Shown here: piece by piece, positions 7,901-16,499 of the stretch
Layout: every line of letters starts with the position of its first letter
Position numbering within the stretch: the stretch's first letter is position 1
Assembly (NCBI RefSeq): GCF_011290365.1
Contig: NZ_CP049786.1
Coordinates: forward strand, 2,604,001 to 2,668,000
Direction of reading: 5' to 3'
DNA length: 64,000 nt
DNA from: Leclercia sp. 29361
Lineage (GTDB): Bacteria > Pseudomonadota > Gammaproteobacteria > Enterobacterales > Enterobacteriaceae
The notes under the pieces: generated by a model
Told to the model about the DNA's origin: nothing
Seen by the model: only the letters and a program-made list of their open reading frames with translations
Database searches by the model: none
Position numbers and translations under genes: made by a program

Positions 7901-9133
7901 ATGTCGCCTACAGGGTTTGCTGCACTGGATATGCTTAAAACGCCCGTATGGGTGGTATCCCCGGTTACGGAGGATGTCCTGTTCGCCAATACAGCCGCAA
8001 AAAAGATCATGCAGGACGCGACGCTGGACAGCCTGCGCAAAGGGGTCTGCTCGGCACATGCCCAGGCAACGCTTGCGATGTATGTGCCCGACTTAAAAAC
8101 CCAGCAAGAGATCATCGAGATCTGGAGCGTGCTGGTCAATAACCAGCAGACCAGCCTCAGCTGTCGACTCTCGCTGGCCGTGTTTGACAGCTGTGGTGAG
8201 GTGATTATTTTTGAAGGCATTGCCCGACAGCCGGTCACGGGCCTCAAGGCCACCAGCTCTGGCACCTATCAACGCAAAAAACAGGGGTTCTACGCCCGCT
8301 TTTTCCAGACCAACAGTGCGCCAATGCTGTTAATCGATCCCGCCCGGGACGGTCTGCTGGTTGATGCCAATCTCGCGGCGCTCAATTTTTATGGCTACAC
8401 CCATGAGGAGATGTGCAGCAAGCACACCTGGGAGATCAATACCCTCGGGCGCAATATTATGCCGGTGATGACGGAGATCTCACGCCTGCCCGGCGGCCAT
8501 AAGCCGCTCAACTTTGTCCATCGACTTGCTGACGGCACCACCCGGCATGTTCAGACCTATGCCGGCCCGATTGAGATCTACGGCGATAAACTGATGCTGT
8601 GCATCATTCACGATATTACCGAGCAAAAACGGCTCGAGCAGGAGCTGGAACACGCCGCACTACGCGATTCGTTAACCGGGCTGCTCAATCGCCGCCAGTT
8701 TTATCACCTTACCGATCAGGCCTCACCGAATCATCTTCCGGCCCAGCAGGAGTTCAGCCTGCTGCTGGTGGACACGGATCATTTCAAGCGTATTAATGAT
8801 CTGTTTGGGCATCAAAAAGGGGATGAGGTGTTGATTGCCCTCTCGCGGATGCTGGAAAGCTGTTGTCGGAAGGACGATTACGTTTTCCGCTGGGGTGGCG
8901 AGGAGTTTGTGCTGCTGCTGCCCCGCACGTCGCTGGACGCGTCAATGCAGATCGCAGAAACCCTGCGTGCGGCGATCGCCCGCATTACCATCCCCGGCCT
9001 GCCCCGCTTTACCGTCAGCATTGGAGTGGCGCGGCATAACCCTGATGAGAGTATTGACGATCTGTTTAAGCGCGTGGACGATGCGCTGTATCGCGCCAAG
9101 AATGATGGTCGTAATAAAGTGCTGGCGGCGTGA
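7901..9133 (+). CDS. dgcM: Diguanylate cyclase DgcM (YdaM)
   Basis: DgcM makes cyclic di-GMP from two GTP. In E. coli it also binds MlrA and, with PdeR, controls csgD and so curli. Length is 410 residues, as in E. coli. Two PAS-like regions occupy about residues 1-120 and 120-240 (the second contains SAPMLLIDPARDG and the strand DITEQKRLEQEL at its end). The GGDEF domain fills 245-410, with the active-site loop RWGGEEFVLLLP, a GGEEF variant that is active in this family. No RxxD inhibitory site stands five residues before it. The closing VDDALYRAKNDGRNKVLAA is a near match to the E. coli protein. Confidence 0.95.
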   Translation: MSPTGFAALDMLKTPVWVVSPVTEDVLFANTAAKKIMQDATLDSLRKGVCSAHAQATLAMYVPDLKTQQEIIEIWSVLVNNQQTSLSCRLSLAVFDSCGEVIIFEGIARQPVTGLKATSSGTYQRKKQGFYARFFQTNSAPMLLIDPARDGLLVDANLAALNFYGYTHEEMCSKHTWEINTLGRNIMPVMTEISRLPGGHKPLNFVHRLADGTTRHVQTYAGPIEIYGDKLMLCIIHDITEQKRLEQELEHAALRDSLTGLLNRRQFYHLTDQASPNHLPAQQEFSLLLVDTDHFKRINDLFGHQKGDEVLIALSRMLESCCRKDDYVFRWGGEEFVLLLPRTSLDASMQIAETLRAAIARITIPGLPRFTVSIGVARHNPDESIDDLFKRVDDALYRAKNDGRNKVLAA

Positions 9134-9177
9134 TGTCGCCATCTGTCTTTCAATATATTCCTTGAGGAGTGGTTAAG

Positions 9178-9744
9178 ATGAGCAAGAAGATTTTGATGCT
9201 GGTCGGGGATTACGCTGAAGATTACGAAACGATGGTGCCGTTTCAGGCACTGCAGATGATTGGCCATCAGGTTGATGCGGTCTGTCCTGACAAAGCCAAA
9301 GGTGACTTTATCATGACGGCGATCCATGATTTTGACGGCGCCCAGACCTACAGCGAGAAGCCAGGCCATCGCTTTATTCTCAACGCCAATTTCGCTGATG
9401 TGAAAGAAGAGGATTATGACGCCCTGTTAATTCCGGGCGGACGGGCGCCGGAATATCTACGGCTGAACGAGCAGGTCATCAAACTGGTGCAGGCCTTTGA
9501 CCAGGCGCGTAAACCGATCGCCGCCGTGTGCCATGGCGCGCAATTACTGGCTGCCGCTGATGTTCTGAAGGGTCGCACCTGCAGCGCCTATCCAGCCTGT
9601 GCGCCGGAAGTCAGACTCAGCGGCGGGTACTATGCCGACATCGGTATCGATGAGGCGTATGTCGATGATAATCTGGTTACCGCCCCCGCCTGGCCTGCGC
9701 ATCCGCAGTGGCTGGCGAAATTTGCTGAACTGTTGCAGAAGTAG
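9178..9744 (+). CDS. DJ-1/PfpI family protein (type 1 glutamine amidotransferase-like)
   Basis: A 188-residue DJ-1/PfpI fold protein. The nucleophile-elbow cysteine is in AVCHGAQLL (about residue 119), with the conserved LLIPGG about 35 residues earlier and the acidic residue near the N-terminus (DYAEDYE) that tunes the cysteine in this superfamily. Members include deglycase, chaperone, protease and hydratase activities, so the reaction is not assignable. The start at 9178 has GAGGAG upstream; an earlier in-frame GTG at 9169 would overlap it. It lies 44 bases after dgcM on the same strand and faces the end of the T6SS island. Confidence 0.85.
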   Translation: MSKKILMLVGDYAEDYETMVPFQALQMIGHQVDAVCPDKAKGDFIMTAIHDFDGAQTYSEKPGHRFILNANFADVKEEDYDALLIPGGRAPEYLRLNEQVIKLVQAFDQARKPIAAVCHGAQLLAAADVLKGRTCSAYPACAPEVRLSGGYYADIGIDEAYVDDNLVTAPAWPAHPQWLAKFAELLQK

Positions 9745-9775
9745 GCCAGTCAGTGAGTTGACAGGCTCGCGGGCT

Positions 9776-10255
9776 TCACGCCAGCCTGTCAACAGCCTCA
9801 AAAAACAGCGCTTCCGTCATGATGACGTTATCTTTTGCGCTCTGATATTGACGCCGAATAAACCATCCGGTCTCTGGCGCCATGCTCAGATAAAAGACCT
9901 GCCTGATACCGGGCGCATCGACTTGCAGGATCACAAGACCCGTCTCGGTGCCATTCCAGAGCTGCTCGGGAAGAAGTCGGACGCTACGGTCACCGTTTTT
10001 TAACTGGATCGCGGTGATGTCATACCGATATATCCCGCTGTTCAGGCTGTAGCCCACCGCGCTCAGGTCATGGAGGTGTCTGGTGGAAAATGTCACCTCA
10101 ATTCCTGAACCCGCAAACCACTGGCTTATTTGCTGCGCAAGCTCATCCATTCGTGAGCAGAATGCCCTGACTTCTGCGTCAGCGGATTTTTTGCCCGACG
10201 TAACTCTGTTGTTTTTATCCTGCACTTTTTTAAAAAAACGTTCTCTGGCTGACAC
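9776..10255 (-). CDS. Hypothetical protein at the distal end of the T6SS cluster
   Basis: A 159-residue soluble protein with a basic N-terminus (SARERFFKKVQDKNNR) and no signal peptide, membrane segment or motif that I recognise. A GTG start at 10255 is preceded by AAGGA 7 bases upstream. It follows the broken VasL-like gene on the same strand, about 27 bases after its stop, which makes it the last gene of the T6SS transcript. Such a gene at this place would fit a T6SS accessory role, but it could equally be an unrelated neighbour. Confidence 0.6.
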   Translation of the reverse strand: MSARERFFKKVQDKNNRVTSGKKSADAEVRAFCSRMDELAQQISQWFAGSGIEVTFSTRHLHDLSAVGYSLNSGIYRYDITAIQLKNGDRSVRLLPEQLWNGTETGLVILQVDAPGIRQVFYLSMAPETGWFIRRQYQSAKDNVIMTEALFFEAVDRLA

Positions 10256-10282
10256 GTTGTCGTCCTTGTCATCTTTTCGGCT

Positions 10283-11300
10283 TTATTCAGTCTGGATTGA
10301 TTTCAGCGCAGCCCAGGAGGCAATCAGCTGTTGCAGATGCTGTTCCACCTGGCGCTGCCGGACGGCGTTATTGTCCTGCTCTGCGGGGATCTCAGAGAGC
10401 TGACGCAACTGCTCCTCTACCGGTACGGTGCGATTCAGCGACTGCATGATGGCGAACACCGCCGATTTCAGTTCGCTGACCGTCATATACTTACCCTTCT
10501 GTTGATCCAGGGCGTTAAGCCGGTTCGCCAGCTGCTCAAGCTGTGTCATTCCCTGCTGCCAGCCGGTCAGGTTTTCCGGTGCCAGGGCAATAGCCGCCTT
10601 CTGCTGTTGCCACTGCTGCGCCAGGGCTTTGCCCTGTTCAGGCCACTGCATGAGTAACTGCTGCACGAGGCTATCGCCATAGCTAAGAGCCCAGTCCGGC
10701 TTTAACTGCAATAACTGCTGTGTCTGGCGAATAACAGCCTCAGGTGACTGAGGCGGCTGTCGCCGATCGGCAGAAAGCGTTGTGGCAATCTGTTCCTGGA
10801 CCGGGTCAGGCTGGCGCATCGTCTCCCATCCCCATGCCAGGGTTCCAGCCAGCACCAGCATGGTCGCCATACCAGCAGCAAAAGGCTTCCAGGGTTTCGC
10901 GGGGGGCAGGTATTCCGGAAGCGGTTCAGGCTCAGGAACATACGTACTTTCAACGCACCCGGTTACTGAGCGTGCCGAGAATATCCATCCGGGCAGGCAC
11001 CGGTTGCGGCCACAGATTGCTCCATTGTCGGGTGATAAGCGCCACCAGAATCGACAGCCCATCATTCAGACCAGACAGCCCGGCCAGGTGTGCGCGAGCG
11101 AGGGTGTACCAGGCGGCGGTTTGAAGGTCTACACCGTTGTGTTCAAACAGCGCCAGGCAGAGGTTTTCCGCCTGCTGCCAGTTCACATCCGGACGCGCCG
11201 GATGAGTCAGTTTGTTCATTTCATTACGCAAAGCGGCAAAATCCGCATGCGTGCGCGGGTCGCCACCGGTTTTAAGGTGACGTTCAGAGAGAGTTATCAT
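10283..11300 (-). pseudogene. VasL/ImpA-like T6SS protein, internally deleted and frameshifted
   Basis: Two pieces of one gene lie in different frames. Piece one, 11300 to about 10970, begins MITLSERHLKTGGDP and carries an ImpA N-terminal domain (WPQPVPARMDILGTLS). Piece two, from about 10970 to 10283, has a proline-rich linker (VPEPEPLPEYLPP), one membrane helix (AAGMATMLVLAGTLAWGW) and the VasL C-terminal helical domain. Intact relatives, as I remember them, have roughly 100 more residues between these parts, so there is an internal deletion with a frame change at the join, near 10965-10975. Read from 11300, translation stops at 10950. Relatives are TssA-like proteins linked to the T6SS sheath. 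Probably non-functional. Confidence 0.75.
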
Positions 11301-11322
11301 GATGGTTCAGCCAGAGTAAAGA

Positions 11323-11775
11323 CTATATTGCGGAGCGGGCATCCAGATACTGCTGCTGTTTCAGATGGCGAATAAGTACCCGGCCTTCGGGCATAAATTC
11401 GGTGCCGTAACGCACCAGGCCGATGCCTTTGAGTTCCGCGTCAATGGCGTAGCGCAGTTCGCCGGGCTGGGTCTGATCAAGCATAACCACCGTAATTCTG
11501 CTCAGGCGCGGTTCGTACTTCAGAAGTACCGCCGACAGCGTGGTGATCAGCTGATGCGCAGAACCCGGCATTCCCTGCAGGATTTTTGTCATGTCTGGCA
11601 GGCCATAGTCAGGCAGATGCGCCAGCGTACCGGCGCGACAGTTGAGGATGCGCTGCATATTATCCAGTACCGACAGAATGACCTGGTTTTCCTCGCTGAC
11701 GCTGTGCAGATCAAGACCGCCGGCGAAATTGCCGTACAGGATTTCATACAGGGACGGACGTGGTGACTCACTCAT
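11323..11775 (-). CDS. tssE: T6SS baseplate protein TssE
   Basis: TssE is the gp25-like wedge protein of the T6SS baseplate, cytoplasmic, in complex with TssF, TssG and TssK. The 150-residue length is right. The N-terminus PSLYEILYGNF and the central VLDNMQRILNCRAGTLAHLPDYGLPD fit the GPW/gp25 family; the acidic-arginine core typical of the gp25 fold (ILNCRAG, YEPRLSRI) is present. It overlaps tssJ by 8 bases (stop of tssJ inside its start), so the two are translationally coupled. It is the last intact core T6SS gene of the cluster. Confidence 0.92.
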   Translation of the reverse strand: MSESPRPSLYEILYGNFAGGLDLHSVSEENQVILSVLDNMQRILNCRAGTLAHLPDYGLPDMTKILQGMPGSAHQLITTLSAVLLKYEPRLSRITVVMLDQTQPGELRYAIDAELKGIGLVRYGTEFMPEGRVLIRHLKQQQYLDARSAI

Positions 11776-12310
11776 TTTTCAGCGCCTGCAGGGTCAGCCT
11801 GTTGTTGCCCGCTTCGATGACGCGTGCCTTATCCGGATCAAGGTCATCGCGGCTCAGCACCACCCGCCAGGTGTTGTTCGCCTGGTCCGGGGACATAAAC
11901 ATCCCGGCCACCGCCACGTACTGCGCATTTTCATCCATCGGCATATCGACCGTGACCGCCCCGCCCGGCTGCAGGCGGATATCTTTCTCTGCCACCAGGT
12001 CTGCTTTAATGGCTTGGCTGTCAGCCTTAAACAGTGACGGGTAGTCCGTCGTGTCGAATGTTTTCCGGTCTTTAAGCTGATAAATACGCACCACGGTGGA
12101 CAACGCCACCCCGCCAGCATTGCTGTTGACGGCCTCGCGGGCGCGAATATCCAAATGCAGGGTTTTTATCTGCTTATAAAAGATCGATTTGGTCACAGCA
12201 ACAGTGCCATCTGTTACTTTTTGAGTCAGCCCACAGCCAGCCAGTATCAATGTGATACCGACGGCCAGCGCAGCCAGAGGAAATTTAGCAGCGGTAATCG
12301 CCATCTTCAT
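11768..12310 (-). CDS. tssJ: T6SS outer-membrane lipoprotein TssJ
   Basis: TssJ anchors the T6SS membrane complex in the outer membrane and binds the periplasmic part of TssM. A lipoprotein signal peptide is clear: MKMAITAAKFPLAALAVGITLILAGC, with lipobox LAGC and the cysteine near residue 26. The mature domain has the expected transthyretin-like beta strands (ALSTVVRIYQLKD, then the region TDYPSLFKAD). The start at 12310 was chosen because a longer ORF start at 12358 would put 16 non-signal residues first. It overlaps the tssG end by about 26 bases and tssE by 8 bases. Confidence 0.93.
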   Translation of the reverse strand: MKMAITAAKFPLAALAVGITLILAGCGLTQKVTDGTVAVTKSIFYKQIKTLHLDIRAREAVNSNAGGVALSTVVRIYQLKDRKTFDTTDYPSLFKADSQAIKADLVAEKDIRLQPGGAVTVDMPMDENAQYVAVAGMFMSPDQANNTWRVVLSRDDLDPDKARVIEAGNNRLTLQALKNE

Positions 12311-13388
12311 CGGTCTCCCTGCGGTGAATATTTTCCTGTACCCGCTCATAGCGGCCAAGATTGATGGTTATAGTTTTGGCGTGCGTGACGGTGTTCGCTG
12401 TATTCAGCGGCCGCATCACGGCGGTGCGGCCCAGTTGCACTGCTCCGTCGTTGGGTTTAGCGCTCATTGTCGCATCCGGCAGCAGGCTACGGTCGACACA
12501 CAACTGCAGGCGGACATCCAGGCGAGACCCAAGATACACGTGCAGCAGCGCCGTCAGATCCATGTGAAGCTCCCCGCCCGGTAACCAGCCCTGCACTTCA
12601 GCTGGGTCAGAGGTAGTCAGGCGCATCAGTACCTGGCTGTTTACGTCGGTGGCATAGCTGCCCATCACCGGCCGGGTTGTCAGGGTGACAGGCTGGCGCA
12701 CGCTCATGGCCAGGAGCTTCTTCAGCGGCACACGGCGTTTGTCGTGGTGCCAGATTTTCGCCTGCGTGCCGGGTGCCAGCAGACGCACCAGCGAGGCCAT
12801 ACCTTCTGCGGTACGTCCGGGCAGCAACATGACCGGCAGCAGTGCCAGAAAACGTGAAACCGGGGTCGCGATGCTGTCCGTGCAGCCGTCGATACCAAGC
12901 CCTGCCAGCCCCAGCAGATACTGCGAGATATTGTCCTTACCGCCAGCTTCGAAGCTCGCCGGGTATGAGTATTTACGCCAGATACGGTAGTACTGGGCAA
13001 TCAGCCGGTGGTTGAAGATATCGAGGAAATCCGCGGTGGCCTCATACCCTTCCCGTCGCTGGGTAATGTCATCGATATAGTGCGTCGGCAGCGGGGACTC
13101 CGCGCCGTAGAGCCCCATAAAGGTGATGCGTACCGTCGGCGGCAAGTGCGAATGCTCAGGCTGCTCAATCCCTTTGATTTCAGATGCCGGGAAGCCCATC
13201 CCCGGGTGTGGCCGAAAACGTACCGGTTCATGACGTACCTGCCAGGTACTGCCCGTAACCGGTTTGTCCGGCTGGCTCTGCTCCAGCAACTGACAGAAGC
13301 GGTAAAAGTTGATATGTGGCAGCCGGTCCCCCAGCTGCGCTATCAGCCGGGCAGACGTGGACTGTGGTTCTCTTTCCACCGGATGCAT
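12285..13388 (-). CDS. tssG: T6SS baseplate protein TssG
   Basis: TssG forms the baseplate wedge with TssF and TssE. The 367-residue protein has the family start (RLIAQLGDRLPHINFYRFCQLLEQ), the early VRFRPHPGMGFPASEI block and the FLDIFNHRLIAQYYRIWRKY block near residue 120-140, all typical of TssG. The C-terminal half runs to the end of the ORF without a break. It overlaps the tssF stop by 46 bases, an arrangement usual for tssF-tssG, and its end overlaps tssJ. Confidence 0.93.
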   Translation of the reverse strand: MHPVEREPQSTSARLIAQLGDRLPHINFYRFCQLLEQSQPDKPVTGSTWQVRHEPVRFRPHPGMGFPASEIKGIEQPEHSHLPPTVRITFMGLYGAESPLPTHYIDDITQRREGYEATADFLDIFNHRLIAQYYRIWRKYSYPASFEAGGKDNISQYLLGLAGLGIDGCTDSIATPVSRFLALLPVMLLPGRTAEGMASLVRLLAPGTQAKIWHHDKRRVPLKKLLAMSVRQPVTLTTRPVMGSYATDVNSQVLMRLTTSDPAEVQGWLPGGELHMDLTALLHVYLGSRLDVRLQLCVDRSLLPDATMSAKPNDGAVQLGRTAVMRPLNTANTVTHAKTITINLGRYERVQENIHRRETDEDGDYRC

Positions 13389-15106
13389 TTTCCTTCTGGC
13401 TGTACGATGAGGGTAAGTTGGTTGAACTGATTCATATCGGCATAGAGTGCAAAGAACCGGTTGAGCATTTCACCAAAGAGGTGAATATCGCCCTCACCGA
13501 TGAAGCCGTTGCTATCGAGGGTCACCTCAATATCCAGGCCGCGCAGAAGGAATCCCTGTTCGAATCGCTGCAGGCGATGATGTGCCACATGTTGAATCGC
13601 CTCCAGACGGCGGGTGTTCAGTTCATCTTCCTGCCAGTTATAGAGCGCCAGCGTGCCGCGTAGCACTTCGGCGGTGCTCATCATGTTCAGGAATCCGGAG
13701 CCGAGGTGGCTCAGCACCCGCCAGTGGAAACGGTCTTCCGCAGGCGGATAAACCGGCAGCGTCGGCTTGCAGAGGTTTCTTACCGTCAGCGGCGTCTGCA
13801 CCACCTGCTCACAGCGGTCGAGCAGCGTGCTCTGCAATGCCCGACGCGGTAACTGACCGTTGGTGCCGGTGATTTGCAGCGACACGGCCTCACGCTCAAA
13901 CAAACGGTCATCTTCCCACTGGTGCCCGCCGAGGATAAGCCATGTGTCATACAGACCGGTGACGCCACGCTTAACACGGGTGTGGTAATAACGCGGGGGT
14001 GCATGACGACGCATCATCCCTCCTTTGTGGCGGAAGCTGCTGAACGGCACGTATTCCGCATCACTGGTGCGGTTTGAGCCAGTAACCGAATCCACCGCAT
14101 AAATTTCAGTATGCCCATCCTGCAGACGCTTAGGGCGCAGCAGATACTCACTTTCAAGGCCGGTGATGGTGAGCGGGTCAGCTTCCAGCGTGAACAGGTT
14201 AATCACCGGCACACAGTGCAGACGAACCGCGTCATCGGTGACCGGCAGGTCTGATGGCCACGGCGTACTGAACACAACTTCAATGTCGAAGTACTCTGCT
14301 CCGGCAGGTGGCGCAATGCCGTCCAGGCCGTTGAGGTGGACAAACATAAACTTGTCGCGGAAGGTGAAATACTCCAGCAGCAGCTGGTAACCACTGAACG
14401 CGGTATCACCTTTTGGCCACAGCCCGTCTTCCTCCGCAAATCCCCCCGGCGAGAAGTATCCGTCGAGGCGAATACGGTCGGTCTGCCCGGGCAGACGCAT
14501 ATACAAAGCAGCCTGCCGTTTGGTCAATATCAGATGCAGTTGACTGCTGACGGGCGCATCCGCGCCGAGATAAAGACTCAGGTGACTGAGGTCCGCATGT
14601 GACCAGTCCGCCTGGGGGCTGCAGGCAAAGCGCATCCGCAGTAACGAGCGCCCGTCGGGCTCAGTGGTCATGGTCACCCCTGAGATGTTCAGTGGGTTGA
14701 GCATCACATCGCGGGTGGTGCGGTAGCGGCAGACCGTGTTCTTTGACCCCACCGGGCGGGAGTACACTTCCAGACCCGCGGGCATCACTTCCGCCATCTT
14801 CACGGCCTGAAGCGCAGGTGTGAACGCCACCACTGAGAGTGACGGAATGGTACGCAGGTAATGTGGCCAGAGCATACTGACCAGCCCTTCGGTCAGTTCC
14901 GGCAGGTCGTCATCAATCTTTTCGCGCAGTCGCCCCATTGAGAAAGCAAAGCCTTCAAGCAAGCGCTCTACATACGGATCGGGTGTGCCGGCCTTATCCA
15001 GATCCAGCATCGCGGCCCGGTCCGGGTGGGTCAGAGCAAATTCTTTGGCCGCTTCTCGGAGGTAGCGCATTTCCGCGTCGTAATAACGCAGGGTAAGGTC
15101 TTTCAT
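13343..15106 (-). CDS. tssF: T6SS baseplate protein TssF
   Basis: TssF is the largest baseplate wedge protein of the T6SS. The 587-residue length is normal. The N-terminus MKDLTLRYYDAEMRYLREA and the following FALTHPDRAAMLDL and DPYVERLLEGFAFSMGRL are signature blocks of the family. The ATG at 15106 (not the ORF's first start at 15169) gives this N-terminus and has CGGAAA upstream. Nothing broken is visible. It follows the TM2-domain pseudogene by about 85 bases and is coupled to tssG at its end. Confidence 0.94.
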   Translation of the reverse strand: MKDLTLRYYDAEMRYLREAAKEFALTHPDRAAMLDLDKAGTPDPYVERLLEGFAFSMGRLREKIDDDLPELTEGLVSMLWPHYLRTIPSLSVVAFTPALQAVKMAEVMPAGLEVYSRPVGSKNTVCRYRTTRDVMLNPLNISGVTMTTEPDGRSLLRMRFACSPQADWSHADLSHLSLYLGADAPVSSQLHLILTKRQAALYMRLPGQTDRIRLDGYFSPGGFAEEDGLWPKGDTAFSGYQLLLEYFTFRDKFMFVHLNGLDGIAPPAGAEYFDIEVVFSTPWPSDLPVTDDAVRLHCVPVINLFTLEADPLTITGLESEYLLRPKRLQDGHTEIYAVDSVTGSNRTSDAEYVPFSSFRHKGGMMRRHAPPRYYHTRVKRGVTGLYDTWLILGGHQWEDDRLFEREAVSLQITGTNGQLPRRALQSTLLDRCEQVVQTPLTVRNLCKPTLPVYPPAEDRFHWRVLSHLGSGFLNMMSTAEVLRGTLALYNWQEDELNTRRLEAIQHVAHHRLQRFEQGFLLRGLDIEVTLDSNGFIGEGDIHLFGEMLNRFFALYADMNQFNQLTLIVQPEGKCIRWKENHSPRLPG

Positions 15107-15191
15107 TTGTATTTCCGTAGAAATCAACTTCTTTGAGATCCCGTGATTAAATAACGCCGGGAATGTCACTTCACTGACATTACGTCAGGAA

Positions 15192-15911
15192 TTATTTTTT
15201 TGTCAGAAGATCGATGTCTTCATTCTCAGTATGCAGCGTCAGAATCTGGTATTTCCAATGCCCGGTGGTGTTTGTGGCCTTTACATAAACATTCCCTTTG
15301 CCTTTGCTTCCACTGACCGGGATCTTTATGCTGGCTGCACTGTCGCTGACTTCCCCGGAAACTAAAAATGCATCAGAGATATCGGTACCCAGTAAATTCG
15401 TACTACGGGAATCATCTTTCACTGCCGCCATAGACACTTTGTATACTTCGCTACTTTTCATCATTGATATTATGCCACTAAAGACACCAGCCATCAGACA
15501 AGCAAAGGTAAAGGGAATTGCCCATTTCCAGTTTCTCCCCAGCCAGTTTTTAGGTATCGCCTTAGACTGAGCATCCCCATGTGAGACTATAGGTTCTTTA
15601 TCTCCAGTATTTGAATCATCTGCAAACCAGTCCTGCTGGAATGACCCCTCTTTAAAGCGATAAGCAGAAAGACCATATTTAAGATCCTGTCCGCGTTTAT
15701 CCTTCACAAACCCACGGTCTTTTCCCAAGGAATAAAGGAATGCATCCAAAAGTAACAGGGTGGCATCAATACACCACCAAATGCCAAAGCCGCCTAAGGT
15801 TATGAGTTTTAATATTCCAGTTTTGATCTTACCTAGATAAAAACGATCCAGACCTAAGAAACCAAAAAAAAATGCCAATTACAATGCCAAAATTCTGTTC
15901 TTGCGAATCAT
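15192..15911 (-). pseudogene. TM2-domain membrane protein with an early in-frame stop
   Basis: From an ATG at 15911 the frame reads M-I-R-K-N-R-I-L-A-L, then TAA at 15881-15879, then L-A-F-F-F-G-F-L-G-L-D-R-F-Y-L-G and on to a stop at 15192. TM2 domains typically have an LLLAFFFG-type run exactly there, so the stop most likely came from a TTA or TTG leucine codon by one base change. The rest is intact: TM2 hairpin, a linker, one membrane helix (WAIPFTFACLMAGVFSGIISMM) and a beta-rich C-terminal domain. A TTG at 15878 could restart translation and would still give most of the protein. It lies between tssA and tssF, where such accessory membrane genes are common; role unknown. Confidence 0.7.
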
Positions 15912-15969
15912 GTAAATATCCTTATCAACAAAAAATTAACTTTCAAGAGAAACACTAAAAATTTACAAT

Positions 15970-16499
15970 TCAGTATGTGATACAGAAAGGTCTTGTTTGG
16001 TTGGTTGGTTGACAACATAACCAAAGAACGCCAAGGACAATAATGGCTGAAGATATCATATTAATTACATTTAACATTAACAGAGTTATTTCTTCACTGA
16101 GAAATTTTACCAAAAGATAATTAATAGCAGAAATAATGATGGGCCATCCCACAAATTCAAAGAGTAATGCACCACCAAACCACCATCCTGACTTCCCAAT
16201 ATCATGCATACGCCTTATACCAAGAGACAGAATGGGCAGAAATAAAATCAATGGAACAATACTGCAAAGAGGTAGATAAACAAAATAAATCCACACCAGC
16301 GCCATGCCACCTCTACTGGTATAATCAGCGATAACCTCAACCAAGATCAAGTAACTTCCTGCAGCAATAATTAAAACCACAATTACATTCATTAGAGCGA
16401 AAGACCAAAAATCCTGACGCGTTGCATTCCCTTTATAGATAAATGTTTTTTTCCACCCATCCAGGTAACGTGTCCCTACACTTTGATTCGTTATTCATC
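15970..16499 (-). pseudogene. DUF805 membrane protein, frameshifted near its start
   Basis: An ATG overlaps the tssA stop as TGATGA at 16500, but its frame ends after 19 codons. In the +1 frame the DNA encodes GWKKTFIYKGNATRQDFWSF and then runs without a break into the DUF805 protein that stops at 15970. The normal DUF805 N-terminus carries this kind of W-F-x-G-x-x-x-R-x-x-F-W block, so the true gene starts at 16499 and lost frame by one base between about 16460 and 16480, where there is a GGG run. A shorter product could start at the ATG at 16392. Four hydrophobic segments are visible. Function unknown; it was translationally coupled to tssA. Confidence 0.65.

Noticed and set aside
7717..8265. 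182-codon minus-strand ORF
   Set aside because: It overlaps the dgcM start and PAS coding region antisense and shows no family pattern; a shadow.
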